The notes beneath the pieces are model-generated. The model saw only the letters and a program-made list of their open reading frames with translations. It made no database searches and was not told the DNA's origin. Below, in pieces: positions 44,203 to 52,022 of a stretch of 64,000 bases of DNA. The position numbers and the translations under genes are program-made. Source of the DNA: Oscillibacter sp. PC13. Its GTDB lineage: Bacteria; Bacillota; Clostridia; Oscillospirales; Oscillospiraceae. How positions within the stretch are numbered: position 1 is the first letter of the stretch; the number at the start of each line of letters is the position of its first letter. The DNA is taken from contig NZ_FOXE01000004.1 of NCBI RefSeq assembly GCF_900115635.1, positions 103,112 to 167,111 of the forward strand. The letters are read 5' to 3'.

Positions 44203-44240
44203 AATTCCCCGCCGCATTGGACATGCGGCGGGGAATTTTT
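44203..44240 (+). terminator. Terminator of the dapA-dapB-dapH operon
   Basis: Perfect 15-base arms AATTCCCCGCCGCAT and its complement around TGGAC, then a T-run. Confidence 0.9.
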
Positions 44241-44353
44241 TCGGATACCAAAATTTCAACCTGAAATTTGGTGGAAAAGAACGGTTATTTCTGATTGCTA
44301 TGGTGGAATAGGTGTGGTATCGTAATACCAACCATTTTGCAAGGGGTGAGGGC

Positions 44354-45304
44354 ATGCTGATTTTGGACTTTATCAATGTCGGCAATGGCGACTCTATCCT
44401 AATTCGGGAAATGGACGCACAGCGCCAGTTGTTTGCTATGTTGGTGGACTGCGGCCATGACTGCCTGGAGCGGGACGACCATCCGCCATTGAAAGACGAG
44501 CGATCCTGCCGCATCTATGCAGGGGATTTCCTGAAACAAAACGGAGTTACGCATCTGGATGCCCTGCTTCTGACGCACTTTCACCGGGACCACATCGGAG
44601 GTCTGAGCAGGGTGCTGGAGGCTGTGACGGTGGGAGAGCTGCTGACAACTTATGTGCCACCAGCGGACGCTGTTCCATTGAACCCGGATGGGGACAATGG
44701 ACTGGTGAAGGCTGCACGGAACCTGCTGCGGTGTGTGGACATGTATGCTGCGGCACTGCGGGAGCATCCCGGCCGGATTGGACAGGTAACGGAACTGGTG
44801 GGTGACCGGACGGAAACTCTTCGCCTGACGGAGGAATTGTCCATGGATATTCTCTTTGGTGAACCGGCTCTTTATCCCCGACAGAAGTTGGTTTATGACC
44901 GTGCATTCCAGGGAGAAAGGAATGGCTATGATCTGATTCACTGGGGAAAATCCATGAATGTTTCCAGTCTGCGCCAGCGTCTGTATTATCATGGCCGGGA
45001 GATTGTTTTGGGCGGCGATGCTTATGCCCACATGTGGGAGACAGCTACCGCCACCCCCTGCGATATTTTGAAAGTCCCTCACCACGCATCCCTTTCTTCC
45101 ACCACCCGGAAACTGCTGCGGCTGCTGCAGCCAAAGACGGCAGTGGTCTGCGTGGCAGCCGGCCGACCGGATGAACGGCCGCATCCGTACATTGTATCTT
45201 TGCTGCAGGAGATGGTGCCTGAACTTTATTTTACTGATGCAGTCAGCCTTCCCGGGCTAGTGGATCCGGTTTATCACGAAACAGTCCGTCTGACGATTGA
45301 ATGA
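44354..45304 (+). CDS. ComEC/Rec2-like metallo-beta-lactamase-fold hydrolase
   Basis: A 316-residue cytoplasmic protein with the metallo-beta-lactamase fold: LDFINVGNGDSILI at the N-terminus, the metal motif LTHFHRDHIGG near residue 77, LGGDAYAHMWE near 222 and the KVPHHASLSSTTRKLL histidine near 240. It resembles the soluble hydrolase half of ComEC/Rec2 and stand-alone relatives; the substrate is unknown. The ATG at 44354 follows AAGGGGTGAGGG. Monocistronic. Confidence 0.85.
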   Translation: MLILDFINVGNGDSILIREMDAQRQLFAMLVDCGHDCLERDDHPPLKDERSCRIYAGDFLKQNGVTHLDALLLTHFHRDHIGGLSRVLEAVTVGELLTTYVPPADAVPLNPDGDNGLVKAARNLLRCVDMYAAALREHPGRIGQVTELVGDRTETLRLTEELSMDILFGEPALYPRQKLVYDRAFQGERNGYDLIHWGKSMNVSSLRQRLYYHGREIVLGGDAYAHMWETATATPCDILKVPHHASLSSTTRKLLRLLQPKTAVVCVAAGRPDERPHPYIVSLLQEMVPELYFTDAVSLPGLVDPVYHETVRLTIE

Positions 45305-45315
45305 GCATATTAAGA

Positions 45316-45338
45316 GCCGGCCTCAGGCCGGCCTTTTT
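45316..45338 (+). terminator. Terminator after the metallo-hydrolase
   Basis: GCCGGCC-TCA-GGCCGGC followed by CTTTTTG. Confidence 0.8.
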
Positions 45339-45446
45339 GTATTGTTTACAAAAAGGCCCTTGTTTTCGCAGCGAAAAGCCTGTACGATAACATACAAGAA
45401 ATTGTTGGAGGAGTGTGGCCATTTCCGGATGGCTGGAAAGGAAGCT

Positions 45447-46244
45447 ATGTCCAGAGTTGTAATGAAACACGGCGCTGCACTGCTGCTGGCAGGGGCAATG
45501 TTGACATCCACGGTGTTTGCAGAAGCGATAGGGAAGGTTCCTGCGCAGGCAGATTCCGCCGCATTGGTTGAACATGCGGCAGAGCCTTCTTCGGAAAAGG
45601 CTGCTGATACAAATTGGCAGTTGCTGCTGGTGAACCCGTGGAATGCGCTGCCAGAGGAGTTTACAGTGGAGCTGGCCTCTTTAAAAAATGGCATGCGGGT
45701 GGACGCCCGGATTTATGAGGAACTGAATGATATGCTCTCGGATTGCCTGGCAGAAGGGCTGCATCCGATTGTCTGTTCTGCTTACCGTACACAGGCCACC
45801 CAAAGTCGGCTGTACAACAATAAAGTGGCCAGGCTGTGGGCAGTGGGATATAAAAAAGAGGAGGCACAAACAGAGGCTGGCCGCTGGGTGGCGGTTCCTG
45901 GCACCAGCGAGCACCAGACGGGCCTGGCCTTGGACATTGTGGCCAGTTCCTATCAAATTTTGGATGAGAAGCAAGAGCAGACGGCGGAACAGCAGTGGCT
46001 GATGGAAAACAGCTGGAGGTACGGCTTTATCCTTCGTTATCCCTCTGACAAGGGGAAAATTACCGGCATTGGGTATGAGCCCTGGCACTATCGTTATGTG
46101 GGCAAAGAGGCGGCGGCCGCTATGCATGAAAGTGGACAGTGCCTGGAGGAGTATCTGCAAACGCCGATACAGGAGGGGGAGGGCGCCCCAACGGAGGAGC
46201 GCACAGAATCTAATGTGGCTTTGCCGGAAACGATGCCCTCCTAG
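45447..46244 (+). CDS. VanY-type D-alanyl-D-alanine carboxypeptidase (M15B)
   Basis: A 265-residue secreted zinc peptidase that cleaves D-Ala or dipeptides from peptidoglycan stems. Signal peptide at residues 1-26 (ending TSTVFAEA), then the VanY domain with SAYRTQATQSRLY, the zinc motif SEHQTGLALDI and EPWHYRYVG. No vanHAX genes are nearby, so this is most likely routine wall remodelling rather than vancomycin resistance. I chose the ATG at 45447 because it gives a proper signal peptide and follows AAGGAAG; an ATG at 45429 adds six residues. Confidence 0.9.
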   Translation: MSRVVMKHGAALLLAGAMLTSTVFAEAIGKVPAQADSAALVEHAAEPSSEKAADTNWQLLLVNPWNALPEEFTVELASLKNGMRVDARIYEELNDMLSDCLAEGLHPIVCSAYRTQATQSRLYNNKVARLWAVGYKKEEAQTEAGRWVAVPGTSEHQTGLALDIVASSYQILDEKQEQTAEQQWLMENSWRYGFILRYPSDKGKITGIGYEPWHYRYVGKEAAAAMHESGQCLEEYLQTPIQEGEGAPTEERTESNVALPETMPS

Positions 46245-46293
46245 GGGATGACGCAAAAGGAAAAACCGTTTGCGGGGAGCGACTGATACAAAT

Positions 46294-46340
46294 CAAAACC
46301 ACCAGAAGCCGCGGCAGGTACCTTCTGCCGTGGTTTTCTC
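46294..46340 (+). terminator. Terminator after the VanY-type gene
   Basis: AAAACCAC-CAGAAG pairs with CTTCTG-CC-GTGGTTTT across a GC-rich loop. Confidence 0.65.
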
Positions 46341-46360
46341 ATAAAAATCCAAATTCCTAC

Positions 46361-46400
46361 TTGACAACTATGAAATCGTGTGAGATAACTATATCATAGT
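46361..46400 (+). promoter_or_regulatory. nifS promoter with overlapping palindrome
   Basis: TTGACA (46361-46366), 17-base spacer, GATAAC (46384-46389). Inverted half-sites ACTATGA (46367-46373) and TCATAGT (46394-46400) flank the -10; ACTAT-ATC-ATAGT (46388-46400) is a tighter palindrome. Such placement suggests a repressor, possibly an Rrf2/IscR-type Fe-S sensor; the regulator is not in the window. Confidence 0.5.
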
Positions 46401-46426
46401 AAACGAATGGGAATTGGAGGATACCT

Positions 46427-47614
46427 ATGAACGTCTATGCGGATAACGCAGCCACCACCGCTGCCAGCGACACTGCACTGGCTGCGATGCTGCCCTGCTT
46501 TCAGGAGATTTACGGGAATCCATCCAGCCTTCACACGCCCGGCCAGCGGGCGGGGGAAAAGCTGGAGGCTGCCCGGGAACTGTTTGCCCACCATTTGCAT
46601 GCGGACCCGCGGGGAATTACCTTTACCTCCGGCGGAAGCGAGGCGGATAACCAGGCATTGCGGTCAGCGGCCGCCCTGGGAGCCCAAAAGGGCAAAAAGC
46701 ATATTCTCTCCACAAAATTTGAGCACCATGCAATTCTGCATACGCTGCAGGCTTTGGAAAAGGAAGGATTTGAAGTTACCTTGCTGGACATTCCGGCCGA
46801 CGGGGTAGTGACGGCCGAACAAGTGCGTGAGGCGATTCGGCCGGATACCTGCTTGGTGAGTGTTATGTTTGCCAACAATGAAATTGGTACGATTCAGCCT
46901 GTTTCGGAAATCGGTGCCGTCTGCCGTGCGGCGGGAGTGCTGTTTCACACAGACGCTGTGCAGGCTGCGGGGCATTTGCCCATTGACGTAGAGGCCATGC
47001 AGATTGACATGCTTTCGATTTCAGCCCATAAGTTTCATGGACCAAAGGGAGTAGGCGTTCTGTATGCGAAAAGAGGCATTCCTTTGGTAAACGTCATTTA
47101 TGGCGGCGCCCAAGAGCGCGGAAAGCGGGCCGGAACAGAAAATATTCCGGGAATCTGCGGCGCAGCAGCCGCATTTGATGAGGCATGTGTCAATATGGAG
47201 AGAAACGCGGCCTACCTGACGCCGCTGCGGGACAAGCTGATTACAGGCCTGACGCAAATTCCACACAGCATCCTCAATGGAGATGCAAAGCGCCGCCTGC
47301 CGGGCAATGTGAACATCTGCTTTGAGGGAATCGAGGGAGAATCACTCCTTTTGCTGTTGGATGAAAAGGGAATTGCGGCATCTTCCGGTTCTGCATGCAC
47401 ATCTGGTTCCCTGGATCCCAGCCATGTTTTGCTGGCACTGGGACGGCCTCATGAGGTCGCGCATGGATCGCTGCGCCTCTCCCTGAGTGAATATAACAGA
47501 CCGGAGGAGATTGACTATATTTTGGAGACAGTGCCCGGTATTGTTTCTTATCTGCGGGACATGTCTCCGGTGTGGGATGAACTGGAACGGGGCCAGAAAC
47601 CCCATTTGATTTGA
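46427..47614 (+). CDS. nifS: Cysteine desulfurase NifS/IscS family
   Basis: A 395-residue PLP enzyme that takes sulfur from cysteine as an enzyme persulfide for Fe-S cluster assembly. PLP lysine is Lys202 (SAHKFHGPK), catalytic Cys is Cys324 in SSGSACTSG, and the N-terminal VYADNAATT matches NifS/IscS. GGAGG lies 6 bases before the ATG. It is followed after 13 bases by nifU, forming the minimal Fe-S assembly pair of many Clostridia. Confidence 0.96.
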   Translation: MNVYADNAATTAASDTALAAMLPCFQEIYGNPSSLHTPGQRAGEKLEAARELFAHHLHADPRGITFTSGGSEADNQALRSAAALGAQKGKKHILSTKFEHHAILHTLQALEKEGFEVTLLDIPADGVVTAEQVREAIRPDTCLVSVMFANNEIGTIQPVSEIGAVCRAAGVLFHTDAVQAAGHLPIDVEAMQIDMLSISAHKFHGPKGVGVLYAKRGIPLVNVIYGGAQERGKRAGTENIPGICGAAAAFDEACVNMERNAAYLTPLRDKLITGLTQIPHSILNGDAKRRLPGNVNICFEGIEGESLLLLLDEKGIAASSGSACTSGSLDPSHVLLALGRPHEVAHGSLRLSLSEYNRPEEIDYILETVPGIVSYLRDMSPVWDELERGQKPHLI

Positions 47615-47627
47615 AAGGAGAATCAAG

Positions 47628-48071
47628 ATGGCATTATACAGTGATAAAGTGATGGATCATTTTCAACACCCGAGAAATGTGGGAAAGATGGAGAATGCCG
47701 ACGGGATCGGCGAGGTGGGCAATGCCAAATGCGGCGATATCATGCGAATGTATATCAAGGTGGACAAGGACACCCAGGTGATTACGGACGTAAAATTCAA
47801 TACCTTTGGCTGCGGCAGTGCCATTGCTACCAGTTCGATGGCCACGGAGCTGATCAAAGGTAAGCCGATTACAGAAGCGCTGCAGCTTTCCAACAAGGCG
47901 GTAGTAGAGGCGCTTGATGGGCTGCCTGCTCACAAAATTCACTGTTCCGTACTAGCGGAAGAGGCTGTTCGGGCGGCAGTCAGGGACTATTATGACAAAA
48001 ATGGAATTTCCTATGGCGATGAACTGAAGGCCTGCGAAGGCCACTGTGAAACCTGTGGACATGATGCATGA
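47628..48071 (+). CDS. nifU: Fe-S cluster assembly scaffold NifU/IscU
   Basis: A 147-residue scaffold on which [2Fe-2S] and [4Fe-4S] clusters form. The three ligand cysteines lie in NAKCGD (about residue 36), FGCGSAIATSS (about 62) and HCSVLAEEA (about 105). It has an extra C-terminal CEGHCETCGHDA stretch with more cysteines, which clostridial IscU proteins often carry. AAGGAG precedes the ATG; the gene ends 50 bases before a perfect terminator. Confidence 0.95.
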   Translation: MALYSDKVMDHFQHPRNVGKMENADGIGEVGNAKCGDIMRMYIKVDKDTQVITDVKFNTFGCGSAIATSSMATELIKGKPITEALQLSNKAVVEALDGLPAHKIHCSVLAEEAVRAAVRDYYDKNGISYGDELKACEGHCETCGHDA

Positions 48072-48121
48072 GAGAACGCTGGATATATGGCGGCGTACAG
48101 CTGTGCACCGACGGAAAGGAT

Positions 48122-48178
48122 AATAAATCGTAAGATTCCCCGGGGCGCGGAGCGCCCCGGGGAATCTTACGATTTATT
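48122..48178. terminator. 27-base perfect convergent terminator, nifU / membrane protein
   Basis: Arms 48122-48148 and 48152-48178 are perfectly complementary over 27 bases around GGA, with an ATAAA/TTTAT base on both strands. The minus-strand gene's stop codon (48174-48176) lies inside the arm. Confidence 0.9.
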
Positions 48179-48599
48179 GATGTTGATTGGCGGAGTCCTC
48201 AGGGTCTTCCAAAGATGCATCATCCGGACTCCGATCGGAGGAGGGATAACAGTCGGCGTAGGCCTCTTCAAATCCCTTTTGATTCTGTGCGTTATTGGGC
48301 GACATGCGCTTCCAGCTCATGACAAAGGCCAAAATCATGCCGAAGAGGTATCCAACAGCAGGTGCAGTGGAGGTAAAGCGGATGACCAGTGCGGTAATCA
48401 CGATGATGAGAACGGAAACCAAAATTGTTACCTGCGTAATACGGCGGTATGCCCGCTTCAAATCAAAATCAGGGCACTCTTTTTTTCGGCGTCTGGCCAA
48501 GGGTATAGAGGAAAACAATGCCACCAGTGCTTGAATACCGATGGCAGCCATCAGTACAAAACCACCTGCAGCCGCACCAAAAAAGTAAGAAATTGCCAT
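48174..48599 (-). CDS. Small membrane protein of unknown function
   Basis: A 141-residue protein with three membrane helices (about residues 5-30, 55-74 and 78-95), a basic loop (ARRRKKE) after the first, and an acidic, Asn/Ser/Asp-rich C-terminal tail. No family is recognised. It has an AAGGAGG-type ribosome site (AGAAGGAGGC on the minus strand) and ends inside the shared terminator with nifU. Expressed from the minus strand, possibly downstream of the phosphodiesterase gene, whose stop is 86 bases upstream. Confidence 0.75.
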   Translation of the reverse strand: MAISYFFGAAAGGFVLMAAIGIQALVALFSSIPLARRRKKECPDFDLKRAYRRITQVTILVSVLIIVITALVIRFTSTAPAVGYLFGMILAFVMSWKRMSPNNAQNQKGFEEAYADCYPSSDRSPDDASLEDPEDSANQHQ

Positions 48600-48684
48600 A
48601 TAAGCCTCCTTCTATACCGGCAGGAAAAGGGAACTACGAAATAGTATACACGGTTTGCGCACATTTGGCAAGCAAAGGCTCTGT

Positions 48685-49152
48685 TCAGATCAACGGCATG
48701 GGGTGAGCGTCCAAAACTCCGTCCAGGAGGGTAACGAGTCCATAGGAGGGGTGCAGAGAATCTCCGATACTCCCGGGATTCAAAAAGAGACAATTGCCGC
48801 GCTTATCCAAGAAAGGACGGTGGGTATGGCCAAATAGAAATAAATCCAAAGATTGCTCCTCCGCCGCATAACCCGCCGCCATCATGGACTGCTTGACACC
48901 GTAAGTGTGGCCGTGACAGAGAAGGATTCGCTTGTCCTGCAGACAAAGAAGCTTCTCGGCTGCTTCCGACGGCCGGTAGTCACAGTTGCCAGGCACCTGA
49001 AGCAAGGACGTGGCTGGGAAGCACTCATGCAGAACCTCTGCATCCCGCCAACAGTCCCCCAGATGGATAATCAGATTTGGAGAGACCAGCTCCACCGCCC
49101 GCTTCATGGGCGAAATATGGCCGTGGGAATCAGAGAGTATCAGAAGCTTCAT
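48685..49152 (-). CDS. YfcE/MJ0936-type phosphodiesterase
   Basis: A 155-residue calcineurin-like phosphoesterase. The metal-binding motifs run in order: SDSHGH (residues 7-12), HLGDC, GNCD, CHGHTYG and GHTHRP. Close relatives hydrolyse phosphodiesters with Mn2+; the natural substrate is unknown. The ATG at 49152 has AGGAGG 8 bases upstream and starts at the conserved MKLLILSDSHG; a longer frame from 49209 lacks a ribosome site. Confidence 0.9.
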   Translation of the reverse strand: MKLLILSDSHGHISPMKRAVELVSPNLIIHLGDCWRDAEVLHECFPATSLLQVPGNCDYRPSEAAEKLLCLQDKRILLCHGHTYGVKQSMMAAGYAAEEQSLDLFLFGHTHRPFLDKRGNCLFLNPGSIGDSLHPSYGLVTLLDGVLDAHPMPLI

Positions 49153-49232
49153 AGAAAGTGCCTCCTGTTGGAATGGTTTCAGTATACACTGCTTGGAATA
49201 TTTTCGCAATCACAAGAAAAATGAAGAAAGAA

Positions 49233-49261
49233 TTGACAAAGCAGAAATGGGATGGTAATAT
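49233..49261 (+). promoter_or_regulatory. Promoter of the DUF3793 gene
   Basis: TTGACA (49233-49238), 17-base spacer, TAATAT (49256-49261). The predicted start falls at or just before operator 1. Confidence 0.65.
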
Positions 49262-49269
49262 AAAAAGTG

Positions 49270-49285
49270 GTTAGATGAAACTAAC
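49270..49285 (+). promoter_or_regulatory. Operator 1 (iron-box-like palindrome)
   Basis: GTTAGATGAAACTAAC, arms GTTAG and CTAAC, resembles DtxR/IdeR-family boxes (TTAG...CTAA). It lies directly at the predicted transcription start. Confidence 0.55.
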
Positions 49286-49324
49286 TGCAAGGGTGTGCAA
49301 ATGCCCGTTACTTTTACCCTTGCG

Positions 49325-49340
49325 GTTAGCTAAAGCTAAC
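49325..49340 (+). promoter_or_regulatory. Operator 2 (iron-box-like palindrome)
   Basis: GTTAGCTAAAGCTAAC is a perfect palindrome with seven-base arms, 55 bases from operator 1 and 24 bases before the gene. GCAAGGGT (49287) and ACCCTTGC (49316) form a hairpin between the two operators. Confidence 0.6.
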
Positions 49341-49364
49341 TAAAAACGGAGATGGAGGAACACT

Positions 49365-49934
49365 ATGAAACGGACACTGGAGACATTACTGGTTGAACAA
49401 TGTGCACCGACGCTGGCAGGCGTGAAGCCTGCAAGTCTGTTCCGCTATCAACCCGGTGAGGAACGGCCCGGCAAGGAAGCGGTGGACGGCCTAAGGAAGG
49501 ATCTGGCCACTTCCGGCCTTACCCTCCGAATCCTAAGGGTATGCGGGCAGACAGGAGCCTATATGCTCTATCTCTATCGAGCCCAATGGCTTCACCAGAT
49601 TCTTGCAGATTCATCTAACCAAGCGTTTTTACAAAAACAGGGATATCGACTGGAATGCGGCATAGATGGGATTCTCCGGCAGCTGTCTGACCGGCTTTGC
49701 ATGGAACGAGAATACCCCCATGAAATCGGGGTGTTTTTAGGATATCCGCTGGAGGATGTGGTTGGCTTTATTGAAAACCGGGGCCGGAACTATGTCTGCT
49801 GTGGGTATTGGAAGGTCTACGGCGACCCTGCAGCGGCCCTGAAACGCTTTGAATGTTATCGCCGTTGTATGGCGGATTACAAAGAGCGGATTCGAAAAGG
49901 CATTCCCCTGGCACGGCTGGTTGTGGCTGCCTGA
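49365..49934 (+). CDS. DUF3793 family protein
   Basis: A 189-residue cytoplasmic protein of the DUF3793 family, function unknown. Features are an N-terminal PTLAGVKPASLFRY segment, a central LRVCGQTGAYMLYLYRAQWL, EYPHEIGVFLGYPLEDVVGFI near residue 125, and a Cys-rich NYVCCGYWKVYGD motif near 146. The flanking palindromes resemble ferrous-iron (DtxR/IdeR-like) operators, so I infer derepression under iron or manganese limitation. GGAGG lies 7 bases before the ATG. No iron transporter gene is in the window. Confidence 0.85.
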   Translation: MKRTLETLLVEQCAPTLAGVKPASLFRYQPGEERPGKEAVDGLRKDLATSGLTLRILRVCGQTGAYMLYLYRAQWLHQILADSSNQAFLQKQGYRLECGIDGILRQLSDRLCMEREYPHEIGVFLGYPLEDVVGFIENRGRNYVCCGYWKVYGDPAAALKRFECYRRCMADYKERIRKGIPLARLVVAA

Positions 49935-50183
49935 GACGGAATGTTTTGGGAGACAGACAGTTTCGAAGTGCTGTTCAATTTTTTTGCTTTCACGGATACT
50001 CCTTTTCCGAATGGCCCTTGGACGGCATCACGGCCGCCCAAGGGCCAACTCTATTCACAAGTGAAATGGGAAATGGGAGAAAAATTTCCCTTCACAGCCC
50101 GCAGCATTTGCGACAGAGCCCGATCTTGTGCTTATCGACAAAACTACAGCATTCTAAAGGTAGTACTTTTTTGAAAGCGCCTC
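49935..50183. other. Leader stretch before fhs
   Basis: No gene seen. A perfect inverted repeat GGCCCTTGG (50013-50021) / CCAAGGGCC (50038-50046) and a GGGAAAT/ATTTCCC pair near 50068-50093 suggest structured RNA or DUF3793 transcript termination. It does not match the tetrahydrofolate riboswitch motifs I know. Confidence 0.4.
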
Positions 50184-50212
50184 TTTCTTTCTGTAAAAAT
50201 TTGTGCTATATT
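50184..50212 (+). promoter_or_regulatory. Putative promoter of fhs
   Basis: Extended -10 TGC-TATATT (50204-50212) with a weak -35 TTTCTT (50184-50189) at 17 bases. Confidence 0.45.
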
Positions 50213-50297
50213 CATAGAAAACGGCTTAAAAAGGAAATAAAGTTGTTTGGACCGGCTTAGGCCGGATTTCAGGATAACGAAAAACGGAGGCGGCATG

Positions 50298-51971
50298 ATG
50301 CATATTCCATCTGATATCGAAATTGCCCAGTCCTGCCAGTTGCAGCCCATTTCGGCGATTGCAGAAACGGCCGGAATCAGTGAGAACTATCTGGAGCGGT
50401 ATGGAACTTATAAGGCCAAAGTCGATTACCGGCTGCTGCGGGAGAACAAACGGCCTGACGGAAAGCTGATTTTGGTGACAGCGATTAATCCAACGCCTGC
50501 CGGCGAGGGTAAGACCACTACAACAGTGGGACTGGCCGACGCACTGCGGCGGCTCGGCAAGAATGCGGTGGTAGCCCTGCGGGAACCCTCCATGGGCCCT
50601 GTGTTCGGCGTCAAAGGCGGTGCTGCTGGCGGCGGGTATGCGCAGGTAGTGCCCATGGAGGATATCAACCTCCACTTCACCGGGGACTTTCACGCCATTG
50701 GCGCAGCCAACAATCTGCTGGCGGCGATGCTGGATAACCATATCCAGCAGGGAAATACGCTTGGCATTGATACAAAACGCGTTACATGGAAGCGTGCGGT
50801 AGACATGAATGACCGCCAGCTGCGTTTCATTGTGGACGGACTTGGGGGAAGAGTCAACGGATGCCCGAGAGAGGATGGATTTGACATTACGGTTGCCTCT
50901 GAGGTGATGGCAGTATTGTGCCTGTCCAGCGATCTGATGGACATGAAGGCCCGTCTGGGACGTATGATTGTTGGCTATACCTATGACGGCCGGCCGGTCA
51001 CGGCCCATGATCTTCATGCGGAGGGTGCGATGACAGCGCTGCTGAAGGATGCACTGAAGCCCAATCTGGTTCAGACACTGGAGGGAACGCCGGCCCTGAT
51101 TCACGGCGGGCCCTTTGCCAATATTGCACATGGCTGCAACTCTATTACTGCCACTCGAATGGCGATGCGGCTGGGAGACTATGCCGTCACCGAGGCGGGC
51201 TTTGGTGCGGATTTGGGTGCAGAGAAATTTTTGGACATCAAATGCCGCTTTGCCGGTTTCCATCCGGATGCCGTTGTTGTGGTAGCGACTGTACGGGCAC
51301 TGAAAAACCACGGGGGAGTTCCTAAGGATGCACTGAATACGGAAAATCTGGAGGCCTTGGAGCGGGGGCTTCCGAATCTGCTGCAGCACGTGGAGAATGT
51401 GACAAAGGTCTACGGCCTGCCTTGCGTCGTGGCTATCAACGCACTTCCGTCTGATACGGCGGCAGAATTGCAGTTGGTGGAGGACAAATGCCGCCAGCTC
51501 GGTGTGAATGTGGCGCTGTCCGAGGTTTGGGCAAAGGGCGGTGAAGGCGGCAGGGCTTTGGCAAAAGAAGTGATCCGTTTGTGCCAAGAGCCAAACACAT
51601 TCCGCTACTGCTATGACGAAGAGGCATCGATTGAGAAAAAACTCCACGCCATCGCTACAAAGATCTACCATGCTGATGGCGTTATTCTGACAGCCAATGC
51701 AAAAAAGCAGCTCCAGCAAATGCAGGATTTGGGCTTTGATCGCCTGCCCATCTGTATGGCCAAGACCCAGTACTCCTTCTCGGATGATGCAAAACAGTTA
51801 GGGGCCCCGCGAGGGTTCAAAATTACTGTGCGCAACCTGAAAGTTTCTGCCGGAGCGGGATTTCTGGTAGCGCTGACCGGCGACATTATGACCATGCCGG
51901 GCCTGCCCAAAGTCCCTGCTGCAGAGAAAATCGATGTGGATGAAAACGGAAGGATCTCCGGACTTTTTTAA
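50298..51971 (+). CDS. fhs: Formate-tetrahydrofolate ligase
   Basis: Fhs makes 10-formyl-tetrahydrofolate from formate, THF and ATP and feeds purine synthesis, serine/glycine exchange or the methyl branch of the Wood-Ljungdahl pathway. The 557-residue protein has [19 protein letters not shown] near residue 66, the [22 protein letters not shown] signature and the C-terminal [15 protein letters not shown]. An ATG at 50295 is one codon upstream; 50298 has the better spacing from GGAGG. No fchA or folD is adjacent. Confidence 0.97.
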   Translation: MHIPSDIEIAQSCQLQPISAIAETAGISENYLERYGTYKAKVDYRLLRENKRPDGKLILVTAINPTPAGEGKTTTTVGLADALRRLGKNAVVALREPSMGPVFGVKGGAAGGGYAQVVPMEDINLHFTGDFHAIGAANNLLAAMLDNHIQQGNTLGIDTKRVTWKRAVDMNDRQLRFIVDGLGGRVNGCPREDGFDITVASEVMAVLCLSSDLMDMKARLGRMIVGYTYDGRPVTAHDLHAEGAMTALLKDALKPNLVQTLEGTPALIHGGPFANIAHGCNSITATRMAMRLGDYAVTEAGFGADLGAEKFLDIKCRFAGFHPDAVVVVATVRALKNHGGVPKDALNTENLEALERGLPNLLQHVENVTKVYGLPCVVAINALPSDTAAELQLVEDKCRQLGVNVALSEVWAKGGEGGRALAKEVIRLCQEPNTFRYCYDEEASIEKKLHAIATKIYHADGVILTANAKKQLQQMQDLGFDRLPICMAKTQYSFSDDAKQLGAPRGFKITVRNLKVSAGAGFLVALTGDIMTMPGLPKVPAAEKIDVDENGRISGLF

Positions 51972-51973
51972 TG

Positions 51974-52022
51974 GAGAAGGGAAGGAGCCCCGCAGCAGCG
52001 CTGCGGGGCTCCTTCCCTTCTC
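51974..52022. terminator. 23-base perfect convergent terminator, fhs / larA-like
   Basis: Arms 51974-51996 and 52000-52022 are perfectly complementary around AGC. It starts 3 bases after the fhs stop and abuts the stop codon of the minus-strand gene. There are no long T-runs, but the stem is very stable. Confidence 0.8.

Noticed and set aside
45447..46244. VanY-type gene considered as a vancomycin-resistance determinant
   Set aside because: No vanHAX or vanRS genes nearby, and VanY-like peptidases are common in wall metabolism.
50226..51719. A 497-codon open frame on the minus strand
   Set aside because: Antisense to fhs, whose signatures are certain.
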